Source of the DNA: an uncultured Erythrobacter sp.
GTDB lineage: Bacteria > Pseudomonadota > Alphaproteobacteria > Sphingomonadales > Sphingomonadaceae
Assembly (NCBI RefSeq): GCF_947499705.1
Contig: NZ_CANMPJ010000001.1
Coordinates: forward strand, 1,089,501 to 1,153,500
Reading direction: 5' to 3'
Length of the DNA: 64,000 nt
The notes under the pieces are model-generated. The model saw nothing but the letters and a program-made list of their open reading frames with translations. It did no database searches and was not told the origin of the DNA. Each line of letters begins with the position of its first letter. Position 1 is the first letter of the stretch. Positions 9,238 through 18,764 of this stretch are shown one piece after another. The position numbers and the translations under genes were made by a program.

Positions 9238-9694
9238 TCTGCGTCGCGATCGCCTGCGCGGCGGCCCAGACGTCCTGCCACGTGAACTCAAAGTGCTCTT
9301 CGCCGTCATAATAAGGGTCGGCAATGGCGGCGCCTTCGCGCCCTTCCACAATGTCCATCAGGAGTGAGACGTGCGCTGTCGCATCCGCCGGGCGAACCGC
9401 TTCGATATTACGCAGGTTCTGGTGATCCATCGCGAAAATGTGGGTGAAGCGGGTGAAATCGGCCTTGATGAGTTGGCGACCGCGCAAATCCGAAATGTCA
9501 CTACCCTTGGCGGCGGCTGTCGCGACTGAGCGCGGATCGGGCGGTTCGCCGACATGATACGCGGCTGTTCCGCAGCTATCGATCTCGATATCGAGGCCCG
9601 TTTCTGCCGCCGCTTTGCGCATTGCCCCTTCGGCTAGGGGTGAGCGGCAGATATTGCCGAGGCAGACGAACAGAAGCGCGGGTTTATCGGTCAT
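9221..9694 (-). CDS. low-molecular-weight protein-tyrosine phosphatase
   Basis: 157 residues, the usual size for the family. The N-terminus 'LLFVCLGNICRSPLAEG' contains the P-loop CxxxxxR(S), with the nucleophilic Cys near residue 11. The general-acid loop 'ADPYYDG' is at about 125-131. It hydrolyses phosphate from phosphotyrosine or small aryl phosphates in the cytoplasm; in bacteria such enzymes often act with tyrosine kinases in exopolysaccharide control, but no kinase of that kind is adjacent. It is divergent from the DUF885 gene (65 bp between starts) and tail-to-tail with the caspase array. It looks like a single-gene unit. The family assignment is firm and the physiological substrate is unknown. 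Confidence 0.94.
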   Translation of the reverse strand: MTDKPALLFVCLGNICRSPLAEGAMRKAAAETGLDIEIDSCGTAAYHVGEPPDPRSVATAAAKGSDISDLRGRQLIKADFTRFTHIFAMDHQNLRNIEAVRPADATAHVSLLMDIVEGREGAAIADPYYDGEEHFEFTWQDVWAAAQAIATQIKAGG

Positions 9695-9759
9695 CGCGCC
9701 GCTCTACTGGACCGTGTGCGCCAATCGCAATATGGATCGCGCAACAGGAGAGAATTTCC

Positions 9760-11577
9760 ATGCGTCACATGCTCACTGGCCACCTATTCACTGGATTGCT
9801 GTTTTGCGTTGCGACCGTCGCGCCAGCCTGGGCCGGACCGGTCGAAGACTACGAAGAGCTACGCGAGGAGGTGTGGGAATGGCGTCTCGACAACAACCCG
9901 ACTTTGGCGACCAGTGTCGGCGATCGGCGCGGTGACGGAAAACTGGGCGATTGGTCGGTTGAAGCGCACGTCCAAAGTATCGAAGATGCACGTGCCTTTG
10001 TGGAACGGCTTGATGGCATCGATACCAGGGCCCTGCCGCAAGACCTGATCGTCGATCACGGTGTCATCCGCAGCAGCCTTGCCGATATTGTCGCAGCGGG
10101 CGAGCATCAGCACGATTACTACATCTTGTTCACCAATCGCGGCGGATGGTTCTCTGGCTTTAACTCGCTGCCGTATCGCTCACCGCTGTTCACACTGGCC
10201 GATTACGAAAGCTATGTCGGGCGGCTTGAAGCCTATCCAGAGGCCAACGCAGACGGGATCGAGCGTAGCCGAAAAGCAGTGGAACTCGGCCTGACGCAGC
10301 CATGCGAACCGATGCAGGGCTTTGGCGAGCGGATCTATTCCTACATCGTCGAAGATCTCGAAGACTCGCCGCTTTGGCAGCCGTTTGCAGGTGAACGTCC
10401 GGCGTCGATTTCTGAGGCCGATTGGGAGCGACTGTCGGGCCGCGCGTCCAAGGCTATCGGCTTCGGCGTAAACGGAGCGCACCGTGATTTCCTCGCATTT
10501 TACCGCGACGAATACGAACCGAATTGTCGTAGCGGTACGCCGGGTATTCTCAAGACGCCGGGAGGCGATGCTTACTACGCCCACCGGGTGAAGAGTTTCA
10601 CCACGACCGACATGACGCCGGACGAGATCCACAATCTTGGCCTGTCCGAAGTCGCCCGCATACGTGCCGAGATGGTCGAAGTTGCAGCCTCAGCCGGGTT
10701 CGAAACGCGTGAGGCGTTCATCGAGCATCTGCGCACCGATCCGCAGTATTTCATGACCGATGCGGATGAGTATCTCGAATACACGCAGGCGCTGGCCAAG
10801 CATATCGACGGCTTCATGCCCAAGCTGTTCGGCAAGCTGCCGCGTCAGCCTTACACTGTGCAGCCAATCCCCGCCGCCAACGCTCCGGGCAATACCACGG
10901 CGTACTACGAACCGGGTTCGCTGGAGACCGGCGCGGCGGGCATCTATCGGCTCAACACCACAGAATTGGATCAGCGCCCGCTGTGGGAGCTGCCTGCGCT
11001 CGGCGTGCATGAAGCGGTGCCAGGACATCACCACCAGATCGCGTTGCAGCAGGAACTCGACATTCATCCGCTGCGCGCAAACGGGACTTTCTTCACCGCG
11101 TTCGTTGAGGGCTGGGGGCTGTACTCCGAGCGGCTCGGGATCGAGATGGGACTGTACGATACGCCTGCGAAGGAGATGGGACGGCTTAGCTACGAGATGT
11201 GGCGCGCGACTAGGTTAGTGGTCGACACCGGTTTGCATTCAAAGGGGTGGTCTAAGCAGCAGGCTGTCGATTTCATGCTCGACAACACCGCGCTGACGGC
11301 GGCGAATGTCGATGCCGAGGTCAATCGGTATATGACGTGGCCGGGGCAGGCGCTGGCTTACAAGATTGGCGAATTGAAGATCCGTGAGCTACGGACTCGT
11401 GCGGAAGAAGCATTGGGTGCGCGCTTCGATCTTCGCGCTTTCCATGACACGGTTTTGGAAAACGGTGCGGTGCCGCTCAATGTGCTTGAGGATCATGTCG
11501 ATCGCTGGATCGCCCTTCAAAAATCGGTCGGTCCAGCCTTCTCAAGCGTGGAAGAAATCATGGCAGGTGAAAGCTAA
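9760..11577 (+). CDS. DUF885 family secreted metallopeptidase-like protein
   Basis: 605 residues. ATG 9760 is preceded by ACAGGAGAG and gives a typical signal peptide (hydrophobic core 'LFTGLLFCVATVAP', cleavage after 'AWA'); an in-frame ATG at 9622 would lie inside the divergent phosphatase gene. The hallmark 'HEAVPGHHHQ' begins at His417, the zinc-site motif of DUF885 proteins, which are thought to be carboxypeptidase-like. The downstream 'FVEGWGLYSE' is also typical. It is probably exported to the periplasm. Its 3' end overlaps the converging UbiB-like gene by 4 bp. The catalytic assignment rests on family knowledge and the substrate is unknown. Confidence 0.92.
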   Translation: MRHMLTGHLFTGLLFCVATVAPAWAGPVEDYEELREEVWEWRLDNNPTLATSVGDRRGDGKLGDWSVEAHVQSIEDARAFVERLDGIDTRALPQDLIVDHGVIRSSLADIVAAGEHQHDYYILFTNRGGWFSGFNSLPYRSPLFTLADYESYVGRLEAYPEANADGIERSRKAVELGLTQPCEPMQGFGERIYSYIVEDLEDSPLWQPFAGERPASISEADWERLSGRASKAIGFGVNGAHRDFLAFYRDEYEPNCRSGTPGILKTPGGDAYYAHRVKSFTTTDMTPDEIHNLGLSEVARIRAEMVEVAASAGFETREAFIEHLRTDPQYFMTDADEYLEYTQALAKHIDGFMPKLFGKLPRQPYTVQPIPAANAPGNTTAYYEPGSLETGAAGIYRLNTTELDQRPLWELPALGVHEAVPGHHHQIALQQELDIHPLRANGTFFTAFVEGWGLYSERLGIEMGLYDTPAKEMGRLSYEMWRATRLVVDTGLHSKGWSKQQAVDFMLDNTALTAANVDAEVNRYMTWPGQALAYKIGELKIRELRTRAEEALGARFDLRAFHDTVLENGAVPLNVLEDHVDRWIALQKSVGPAFSSVEEIMAGES

Positions 11578-12956
11578 GCGGCTTTTGCAGGTAATGGCTC
11601 GGTGCTGCCAAGCACGTCTTCGCTGATCCGTCGGACGTTCACCTGAGCTTTGAGCCTCGCGCCGAGCAATGCGGTCCCGCTGACCTTGCGCTGTACGAAC
11701 AGCGTCTCGACCGGCGGGAACGCCCAGGTGTCCTTGTCCTGCGCGATCTCCATACCTTCTTCGCGCAGCAGCGGCACGAAGGCACGGTCGCCGAAATCAA
11801 ACGGCGCATCCTGACGCATCTCGCCAACCACGATGTCGATCATTTTGTCGACGCGGTCGCGGTATTTTTCCGCCACGATGGGGAGCATGAAACCGGCGGC
11901 GATGGTCTCTTCGCGAACTTTATCTCGGTCGCCCGCAAGACCCGCTTCGAGTAGGCGCCGATACGCGTTGCCGACGTCAGGATCGACATCGCGGCATGCG
12001 CCAAAATCGAGCACGACTATGTCGCCTGTTGCGGGGCGGAAGAGGTAGTTGGCGAAGTTGGGGTCGGTCTGCATCACCCCGAATTCGAACAGTTCACGCG
12101 CGACCAACCGCATCAGCCGAGTCATCACTTCGTCACGGCGGACAGCGGTTTCATTGCCGAGTTCTTCGATCGAGACGCCCTCCTCGAAACTCATCGCGAG
12201 GATGCGTTCGCGGGTCAGCCCTTCGTGCAGGGTTGGCACGACAAAGCCCGGCGTGTCGGCCAGCTTTTCCCGGTACAACGCCATCTGCCCGCCTTCGCGC
12301 TCGTAATCGGCTTCTTCGTGAAGCTGCTGTTTGGCGGCGGCGAGCAATTTGTCGATCTCAAGCTCGGGCGGAGCGAAGCCTGCGACTTTGAGCAGCGTCA
12401 TCACATTATCGACATCGCTATCGATGCTTTGCGCAACGCCGGGATATTGCACCTTGATCGCGAGTTCCTGACCATCGCGGGTCAGCGCCTTGTGCACCTG
12501 CCCGATAGAGGCCGCTGCAATCGGGCGCGGATTGAACCAGCGGAATTGCTTGCGCCAATCGTTGCCCCACTGCTCTTTCAGCACGCCGTCGAGTTGACGT
12601 GCAGGCATGAAATTCGCCTGATCGCGCAGGGTGGCGAGGATGTCGGCGAGTTCCTTGGGCAGGAAATCACCCGAATCCATGCTGATCATCTGCCCCATCT
12701 TCATCGCCGCGCCGCGCAGATGTGAGAGGCGATCTGTGAGGCGTTGGACATTGCCGGGGGTTAGGATCAGGTCGCGGGTCGAGATCTTCTCGCCGCTGGT
12801 CAGTCGCCGCGCACCCTCAGCTGCCATCCCGCCAGCGACGCCGCCGACCAGCTTCCCGAATGTACCGATACGCGACAGGCGCGAAGAGGGGACCGCCTTC
12901 TGACGCTTGCGATCTTCCTTACGGTCCTGGAAATCGGAGAAATCGTCGTCGGCCAA
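11574..12956 (-). CDS. ABC1/UbiB (ADCK/Coq8-type) atypical kinase
   Basis: 460 residues. It shows the ABC1-family features: the 'KMGQMISMD' helix that replaces the usual nucleotide loop, a Lys in 'ELAIKVQYPG', and the metal-binding 'VVLDFGACRDVD'. Such proteins are ATPase-like kinases that support ubiquinone synthesis or lipid handling at the membrane. The N-terminal 'GTFGKLVGGVAGGMAAEG' matches the Coq8/ADCK3-type subgroup better than E. coli UbiB, and the C-terminal membrane helices of UbiB are not seen. The start is TTG (12954-12956) with only a weak ribosome site upstream; no ATG nearby would keep the conserved N-terminus. It is tail-to-tail with the DUF885 gene, and the SDR gene lies just upstream on the same strand. 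Confidence 0.9.
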   Translation of the reverse strand: MADDDFSDFQDRKEDRKRQKAVPSSRLSRIGTFGKLVGGVAGGMAAEGARRLTSGEKISTRDLILTPGNVQRLTDRLSHLRGAAMKMGQMISMDSGDFLPKELADILATLRDQANFMPARQLDGVLKEQWGNDWRKQFRWFNPRPIAAASIGQVHKALTRDGQELAIKVQYPGVAQSIDSDVDNVMTLLKVAGFAPPELEIDKLLAAAKQQLHEEADYEREGGQMALYREKLADTPGFVVPTLHEGLTRERILAMSFEEGVSIEELGNETAVRRDEVMTRLMRLVARELFEFGVMQTDPNFANYLFRPATGDIVVLDFGACRDVDPDVGNAYRRLLEAGLAGDRDKVREETIAAGFMLPIVAEKYRDRVDKMIDIVVGEMRQDAPFDFGDRAFVPLLREEGMEIAQDKDTWAFPPVETLFVQRKVSGTALLGARLKAQVNVRRISEDVLGSTEPLPAKAA

Positions 12957-13017
12957 GTTGCAGGTGATCCCTTTTGCTTCGTGCCTTCAGTCAACTGATG
13001 GAGAGATGGGGTGTTCC

Positions 13018-13791
13018 TCAGCTGATGCAAAGCCCGCCATCGACCGGCAGGCACTGGCCGGTGATGTAATCGCTGTGAGGCGAGGCCCAGAACACCGCCA
13101 ACCCCTCCAGCCCGGCATGATCACCCGGGCGGCGCAATGGAATGCGTTGCTCCATCCACTTGGCAAATTTGGGATTGGCTGCGGCGGTGATGTCGGTCTC
13201 ATAATAACCGAACAGCAGCGCGTTGGCGGTGATCTGATAGCGCGCCATTTCAAACGCAGCGCCGCGTGTCAGGCCATTTAGTGCGGCCTTCGAAGCCGCG
13301 TAGTCAGAGCTTTTGTTGACGCCCATGATCGATTGACCGGACGATGTCGCGATCAGCTTGCCGCCCGGATCGCCGTTCTTGGCGCGCTCGATCATGTGGC
13401 GGCTCACGTGTTTGTAGGTGAGGGCGGGGCCGCGTGCGTTGACTGCCATCACCGCGTCCCAGCCTTCTTCGGTCATATCAGCGACAGTTGCGCCCGAACC
13501 CGCGCGACCGGCATTGGCAAAGCATGCATCCACCCTCCCGAACTTCGCGAGAGTTGCTTCCATCGCGCCTTTTATCTGGTGCTCCTGCGCGACGTCGCAG
13601 GCGAGGGCGATCGCTTGTCCGCCGCCATATTCGGCCAGTTCAGCCAGCGCATCGCGGTTCTTCTCCGCATTGCGCGCCCAGATCGCGACATTGGCTCCGG
13701 CTTTGACCAGCCCGCGCGCCATGCCAAGCCCAAGGCCGCCATTGCCGCCGGTGATGACCGCAACGCGGCCCGATAGGTCGAACAGGTTCAT
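13018..13791 (-). CDS. short-chain dehydrogenase/reductase
   Basis: 257 residues from ATG 13791 ('MNLFDLSGRVAVITGGNGGL'); an upstream in-frame start at 13983 would add 64 residues of non-SDR sequence overlapping the divergent gene. Classical SDR motifs are present: 'TGGNGGLGLG' for NAD(P) binding near residue 15, 'ANAGRAG' near 93, catalytic 'YAASK', and the C-terminal 'DGGLCIS'. It reduces or oxidises an unknown alcohol/ketone in the cytoplasm. The gene follows no obvious pathway partner. It is divergent from the DUF3429 gene with 78 bp between starts. Confidence 0.92.
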   Translation of the reverse strand: MNLFDLSGRVAVITGGNGGLGLGMARGLVKAGANVAIWARNAEKNRDALAELAEYGGGQAIALACDVAQEHQIKGAMEATLAKFGRVDACFANAGRAGSGATVADMTEEGWDAVMAVNARGPALTYKHVSRHMIERAKNGDPGGKLIATSSGQSIMGVNKSSDYAASKAALNGLTRGAAFEMARYQITANALLFGYYETDITAAANPKFAKWMEQRIPLRRPGDHAGLEGLAVFWASPHSDYITGQCLPVDGGLCIS

Positions 13792-13869
13792 CGTTTGGGG
13801 GGGTGGCGTATTTGCGGCGCGCTCGCAAGCGAATGGGAACTTGTATGCTGCAAAAGCGCTTGCCCAATC

Positions 13870-14340
13870 ATGGACGGAGAAACCCCGATCGCCTCGCAAA
13901 CGCTCACCCCCACTGCACGCTGGCTCGGCTATGCCGGGCTGCTTCCGCAGATCATCTGCGTCGCGCTCGCCGCAAGCGGGCACGAACTTGGGTACACGGC
14001 CATCGCGGGCGGTTTCGCTTATGCCGCCGCGATCTTCAGTTTCCTCGGCGGAGTATGGTGGGGACAGGCGCTGGCTAACGGCAAGGCGGGAGCGGGCGCT
14101 TATGTCCTCGCCGTCATTCCCAGCTTGCTCGCGGTGGCGCTATTCTTGCCATGGACTTTCGGATGGGACTGGCCCGGTTCGGCGCTGCTCTACTTGGGCG
14201 CGCTCATCCTGCTTTCGCCGCTGGTTGACCGCGCACTTGGCTTCGCCGCTCCGGATTTCTTCCGCCTACGAGTGCAGCTTTCCGCAGGACTTGGCGTGCT
14301 CACGATTGCGCTAGGCCTGTTGGCGGGTTCTCTCGTCTGA
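13870..14340 (+). CDS. DUF3429 family small membrane protein
   Basis: 156 residues starting at ATG 13870 ('MDGETPIASQTLTPTARWLG'); an in-frame ATG at 13795 would overlap the divergent SDR promoter. There are about five hydrophobic segments. The features typical of DUF3429 are seen: 'LGYAGLLPQIICV' near the N-terminus, 'YAAAIFSFLGGVWWG', and the C-terminal 'FFRLRVQLSAGLG'. It is an inner-membrane protein of unknown role. No operon partner is evident, since 114 bp separate it from the sigma factor gene. Confidence 0.85.
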   Translation: MDGETPIASQTLTPTARWLGYAGLLPQIICVALAASGHELGYTAIAGGFAYAAAIFSFLGGVWWGQALANGKAGAGAYVLAVIPSLLAVALFLPWTFGWDWPGSALLYLGALILLSPLVDRALGFAAPDFFRLRVQLSAGLGVLTIALGLLAGSLV

Positions 14341-14454
14341 CGATATCTCTTAAATGACCTAGCAAGGTTACGACTTGCTTAGACGGCTCCCCCCGTTAGG
14401 TTGACGGACAAGGCTGGCGTTCGGGGTGCCAGCTTGACTGGCGCTGGGGGGCGA

Positions 14455-15015
14455 ATGGCGAGTCAGGTCGAGACGCGAAAGCTGATTGTCGGCTGGCGGG
14501 AAGGGGACACTTCTTCGCGCGACCGGTTAATCGCCCATGTCATGCCGCAGCTTGAGCAGATCGCGGCAGCCCGCCTGCGCAAAGAACAATCAAGTTCGCT
14601 CTCCACCCATGACCTCATCAACGAAGCGCTGATCAAGATTGTCGGCGAGTTTCCCCAAGTGGGGGACCGCGCGCATTTGATGGCGCTTGTTTCTCGCCTA
14701 ATGCGCAATGTGCTGGTCGATCATGCGCGCGCCAAGCAGACCGATAAACGCAAGCACCAGAAGGTAGAGCTGCGCACCAACGTGTCAGGGGCGATCCCCG
14801 TGGTTGATCTGCTTTCGCTGGATTCCGCGCTAGTCCGATTGAAAGCAATTGACCCGGGCTACGCAGAGATCGTTGAGATGCGCTATTTTGGTGGAATGTC
14901 AGTACCCGATGTGGCCGAAGTCACTGGTTGGTCAGAGCCAACAGTGAAACGGCGCTGGCAATCTGCGCGCGCCTGGCTGGCCGATGCGATCCGGCAACCG
15001 ATCGACGATGCCTGA
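14455..15015 (+). CDS. ECF-type RNA polymerase sigma factor
   Basis: 186 residues from ATG 14455, preceded by GGGGGGCGA; a TTG at 14401 in the same frame would add 18 residues of unlikely composition. Region 2 includes 'THDLINEALIKI' and 'VSRLMRNVLVDHARAK'. Region 4 includes 'YAEIVEMRYFGGMSVPDVAE' followed by the recognition helix 'SEPTVKRRWQSARAWL'. This is the ECF-like subgroup often found with Ser/Thr kinases. No anti-sigma factor is adjacent. Instead the kinase gene starts inside the last codons (ATG 15008, 8-bp overlap), so the two are translationally coupled and the kinase is the likely regulator. Confidence 0.93.
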   Translation: MASQVETRKLIVGWREGDTSSRDRLIAHVMPQLEQIAAARLRKEQSSSLSTHDLINEALIKIVGEFPQVGDRAHLMALVSRLMRNVLVDHARAKQTDKRKHQKVELRTNVSGAIPVVDLLSLDSALVRLKAIDPGYAEIVEMRYFGGMSVPDVAEVTGWSEPTVKRRWQSARAWLADAIRQPIDDA

Positions 15016-17395
15016 TCTTGAAACCGAACGGCGAGCTCTCGCTCTGTTCGAAGCGATGCTCGACATTGATGAGAGCGAACGCGAAGCGTGGCTGGAGAAG
15101 GAAACCTCGGGCGACTTTGCGCTAAAGCAGCGGGTGACCGCGATCATTGAGGCGGAGAGACTGCTCAGTCTCGGCACCGGCGCATACATCGAAGCGGTCG
15201 AAACCGAGCCTCCACCCGAGCGGATCGGAGCCTATCGCATTACAGATGTGATTGGCTCTGGCGGGATGGGGACGGTCTTTGCTGCTGAACGTGACGAGGG
15301 GGACTTCGATCATTCGGTCGCGATCAAGCTTATCAAGCCGGGCATCTTCACGGAGCAACTCGTTACTCGCTTCAACCGGGAACGGCAGATCCTTGCCGGG
15401 CTGAACCATCCGAATATCACTCGTTTGTTCGACGGCGGGACGACCGATAATGGTCAGCCCTACATCGTGATGGAGCGGATTGACGGAGTGCCCTTGGTCG
15501 ATTGGCTCACCGGCACGAAGCCTGACCTTGAAACCCGGCTCAGACTGTTCCTTCAGGTTTGCTCGGCAGCTGGGCATGCGCATCGCAATCTTGTGGTTCA
15601 CCGCGATCTGACACCCGCCAATGTGCTGGTCGATCAGGATGGAGACGCCAAGCTGATCGATTTCGGGATCGCCCGGCCTGAAGGCGAGGCGATGATGCCG
15701 ATGGCGGGCGAGGGCGGAGAGAATGCACCGGTCAGAGCAGTGACCATGACGCCGGGCTATGCCGCGCCGGAACGGATTGCAGGCGATGCCGCAACCGTGC
15801 TCAGCGACATCTATTCCGCGGGCAAGATGCTCGAAGCGCTGCTGCCTGCGGGTGCCTCCGATGAGCTAAAGGCGATCGTTACCAAAGCAGCAGCTGACAA
15901 TCCCGATGACCGCTATCTTTCGACCGACGCTCTGGCGGATGACATTCAGGCGATTCTGGATGAACGCCCGGTTGGTGCGGTGCCTGACACGGCGGGCTAT
16001 CGGTTCAGGAAATGGACCCTGCGCAACCGCGCGTTGGCGGGTGTGGGTGCCGCGCTGGCAATGGCATTGGTTGTCGGCAGCGTTGCGACGGCATGGTGGT
16101 GGCGAGAAGCCGTGGTGGCGCGTGATGACGCAAATGCCCGGTTTGCCGAAGTGCGCGGCATTGCGACGTTCATGCTGTTCGATCTCTATGACGAATTGGA
16201 GCCGGTGTCCGGCAACACCAAAGCACTGTCGCAAATCGCCGATGAGGCGCGCGCCTATCTCGAACGACTAAGTGCTGCAGACGATATAGGCCCGGAACTG
16301 CGGCTAGAAATTGCGCAGGGCTATCATCGGCTGTCCACGGTGTCGGGCAATCCGGAAGGAGCGAATCTCGGTCGGCGAGAGGATGCAAAGCTGTTCCTCG
16401 ACCGTGCTTTGACCGACCTTGAGACGCTGAACAAAGCCGAGCCCGACAACCCCGCTTACATTCAGGCGCTGGCAGAGGCGCTGTACTCGCAAGCGATCTT
16501 CAAGTTCATTGCCGAGGACGACAATGAAGGCGCGATCGCACCCGCTGATCGTTCGGCTGAACTGTACAAGCGGCTGGGTCAGATGCAGCCAGAGGAAACG
16601 TCTCACCGGATCGCGTGGTATCGTTCGCGAGTGCAGGCGGCGAAGCCCTATGTCTGGCTGGAACAGGGAGAGGAAGGGGCGGAACGGCTCGAAAAACTGA
16701 TCGCCGAAGTTGAGCGCGATCCTGCGGTCGAGGCTGGCGAACCCAAGGCCATGATCGCTTTGGCTTCGGCCAATTCGGAGCTGGGCTATACGCGGTCGTG
16801 GTACATTCCGGCCGACGATCCGGAATATAGGAGCGCGCTGCCGCCCATGGACCGGGCTTACGACATTTACTTCGACCTGTTTGAAAACGGACCGGAAGAG
16901 CTGCGCGACGACCTGCGGCTCAATATGATTGCCGCGTTGTTCAAGCGGTCGCTGATTTATTACGACGCGATGCGGTTGGACGAGGCTCTCGAAGATCTTG
17001 AGCGTGCGGAAGGCTATGCGAATTTCATCATCGCGAGGGACCCTGATGATGATGGCGCAAAGACCCGGCTCGACACTGTTGAGTCGCAGAAAATCTACGT
17101 CTTCCTGGATCTCGGGCGGGCAGGCGAAGCGGTTGAGACCTCACAAAGACTGCTGAGCCAGCGCGTTGCACGTCTGCAGGATGATCCCGAAAACGTAGGC
17201 TACTTTCGTGATGTCGTGACGATGCGGCAAAGCCTGGCGGAAGCGCTGACTCGTGCGGGAAATCGTAGCGCCGGGTGCCGGGAATATCGGGCGGTGCGCC
17301 TTGAATGGGATGCGCTCGCAGAAAAGAGCGAGATCTCGTCGATCGACCAGTCGAACAGTATTGAGCCGCTGACGGCAGCGCTCGCTCGTTGCTGA
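15008..17395 (+). CDS. membrane-anchored Ser/Thr protein kinase with TPR-like sensor
   Basis: 795 residues from ATG 15008, which overlaps the sigma-factor stop. The kinase domain covers about 70-330, with 'IGSGGMGTVF' (Gly-rich loop), Lys in 'SVAIKLIKP', 'VHRDLTPANVL' with His198, and 'LIDFGIARP' with Asp218. One membrane span lies at about 340-365 ('AGVGAALAMALVVGSVATAW'). The C-terminal 430 residues look helical and TPR-like, and are predicted periplasmic. By analogy with the described Vibrio EcfP/PknT pair, the kinase would phosphorylate and switch on the coupled ECF sigma factor, but that is inference here. The C-terminal signal input is unknown. Confidence 0.93.
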   Translation: MPDLETERRALALFEAMLDIDESEREAWLEKETSGDFALKQRVTAIIEAERLLSLGTGAYIEAVETEPPPERIGAYRITDVIGSGGMGTVFAAERDEGDFDHSVAIKLIKPGIFTEQLVTRFNRERQILAGLNHPNITRLFDGGTTDNGQPYIVMERIDGVPLVDWLTGTKPDLETRLRLFLQVCSAAGHAHRNLVVHRDLTPANVLVDQDGDAKLIDFGIARPEGEAMMPMAGEGGENAPVRAVTMTPGYAAPERIAGDAATVLSDIYSAGKMLEALLPAGASDELKAIVTKAAADNPDDRYLSTDALADDIQAILDERPVGAVPDTAGYRFRKWTLRNRALAGVGAALAMALVVGSVATAWWWREAVVARDDANARFAEVRGIATFMLFDLYDELEPVSGNTKALSQIADEARAYLERLSAADDIGPELRLEIAQGYHRLSTVSGNPEGANLGRREDAKLFLDRALTDLETLNKAEPDNPAYIQALAEALYSQAIFKFIAEDDNEGAIAPADRSAELYKRLGQMQPEETSHRIAWYRSRVQAAKPYVWLEQGEEGAERLEKLIAEVERDPAVEAGEPKAMIALASANSELGYTRSWYIPADDPEYRSALPPMDRAYDIYFDLFENGPEELRDDLRLNMIAALFKRSLIYYDAMRLDEALEDLERAEGYANFIIARDPDDDGAKTRLDTVESQKIYVFLDLGRAGEAVETSQRLLSQRVARLQDDPENVGYFRDVVTMRQSLAEALTRAGNRSAGCREYRAVRLEWDALAEKSEISSIDQSNSIEPLTAALARC

Positions 17396-17491
17396 GCGCC
17401 GCACAGAAGAGGCGCGATCCGAGTTGTGAAGGACCGCTCCTTATCGAGCGCGTCGGTAAGGCGCTTCAGCTGCTGAAAACTGGAAGTGTAT

Positions 17492-17568
17492 TGGTCGGGG
17501 AGAGAGGATTCGAACCTCCGGCCCCTGCCTCCCGAAGACAGTGCTCTACCAGGCTGAGCTACTCCCCG
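17492..17568 (-). tRNA. tRNA-Pro (CGG)
   Basis: A full cloverleaf on the minus strand: acceptor CGGGGAG/CTCCCCG, D-arm, anticodon loop TTCGGGA (anticodon CGG), T-loop TTCGAAT, discriminator A, and an encoded CCA at 17494-17492. 77 nt. It lies between the kinase and thyA genes, opposite to both. Confidence 0.97.
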
Positions 17569-17679
17569 ACCGTGTCGGTCCTGCGGTCTGGCGTTCCAGT
17601 GCAGGTCGAGGCAAGGCGCGCCCTATAAGTGTGGATTGGCAGGGTGGCAAGCGGGCTTTTGACGCCTATAGTTTCGCGC

Positions 17680-18648
17680 ATGGCAACGCTCGAAACCGCG
17701 CAAACGATTCCGTCTGAACTTAACGGTCCCGGTCATCCGGAGTGGCAATTTCTCGACCTGATGCGCCAGATTTGGGAGAGCGGCAACGAGCGCGCGGACC
17801 GCACCGGGATCGGTACACGCTCAATCGCCGGCGCGATGCTTCGCTATGATCTGGCTGAAGGCGCGATGCCGCTGCTCACAACCAAACGCGTTTATTGGAA
17901 GACCGCGACGCGCGAAATGTTGTGGTTCTTGACGGGCGAGACCAATATCCGCCCGCTTGTGCTGCAAGGCGTGAAGATTTGGAACGAATGGCCACATGCT
18001 CGCTACGTTAAAGAGACAGGCGAGGACATCACGCTCGAAGATTTCGTCCGGCGTATCGCCGATGACGAAGCCTTCGCTCAGAAATGGGGCGATCTCGGCC
18101 CGGTTTACGGCAAGCAATGGGTCGATTGGCCGACCTATCGTTACCGCCCCGACGGACTCTACGAGAAAGGCGAGGGGATCAATCAGGTCGCCGAGGTCGT
18201 CCATAGCCTGAAGACCAATCCCGGCAGCCGCCGCCACATCATCGAAGGTTGGAACGTCGCAGAGCTGGACCGGATGGCGCTGCCTCCGTGCCACAAGACC
18301 TACCAGTTCCATGTCGCTGGAAACCGGCTTAACTGCATGCTGTACCAGCGCAGCTGCGATGTTGCACTCGGACTACCGTTCAACCTCTGGTCGGCGGCTT
18401 TGCTCACACGGATGATAGCGCAGCAGACCGACCTTGAGCCGGGCGAGCTGGTGTGGATGGGCGGAGACGTTCACCTTTATCTAAACCATGCGCATCTGAT
18501 TGAAGAACAGCTGACTCGCGAGCCGCAGGGCAATCCTACGCTCGAAATCAACCAGCGCCCGGAAACAATTTTCGACTACAAAATCGAGGATTTCGTGGTG
18601 CATGATTACGCGCCGCTGCCACCGATCAAGGCCCCTGTTGCGGTTTAG
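17680..18648 (+). CDS. thyA: thymidylate synthase
   Basis: 322 residues from ATG 17680; a GTG at 17629 in frame is less likely. The enzyme converts dUMP to dTMP using methylene-tetrahydrofolate. The nucleophile is Cys204 in 'LPPCHKTYQF', and the substrate loop 'RSCDVALGLPFN' is present, as are the N-terminal 'RTGIGTRS' phosphate-binding Arg and 'TTKRVYWK'. It is longer than the 264-residue E. coli form because of an insertion around residues 105-140 ('VKETGEDITLEDFVRRIADD'), as in the Lactobacillus casei-type enzyme. No folA follows; the next gene belongs to the bkd operon, after 116 bp. Confidence 0.97.
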   Translation: MATLETAQTIPSELNGPGHPEWQFLDLMRQIWESGNERADRTGIGTRSIAGAMLRYDLAEGAMPLLTTKRVYWKTATREMLWFLTGETNIRPLVLQGVKIWNEWPHARYVKETGEDITLEDFVRRIADDEAFAQKWGDLGPVYGKQWVDWPTYRYRPDGLYEKGEGINQVAEVVHSLKTNPGSRRHIIEGWNVAELDRMALPPCHKTYQFHVAGNRLNCMLYQRSCDVALGLPFNLWSAALLTRMIAQQTDLEPGELVWMGGDVHLYLNHAHLIEEQLTREPQGNPTLEINQRPETIFDYKIEDFVVHDYAPLPPIKAPVAV

Positions 18649-18706
18649 TTGCGCGGCGTTCGGAATCCTTGACCGACTCCCCGCGTTGAAATAAAAAAAC
18701 TCAACC

Positions 18707-18727
18707 GCGCAATCATTGAAATTGCGC
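18707..18727. promoter_or_regulatory. inverted repeat upstream of bkd operon
   Basis: GCGCAAT (18707-18713) and ATTGCGC (18721-18727) are exact inverted arms with a 7-nt spacer, in the 116-bp gap before the E1-alpha start. The position suits an operator or a leader hairpin. No regulator gene is adjacent, so the factor is unknown. Confidence 0.4.
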
Positions 18728-18764
18728 CGACCTGTCTTTGGGTTCCAACAGGGAGAGCGCCCAT

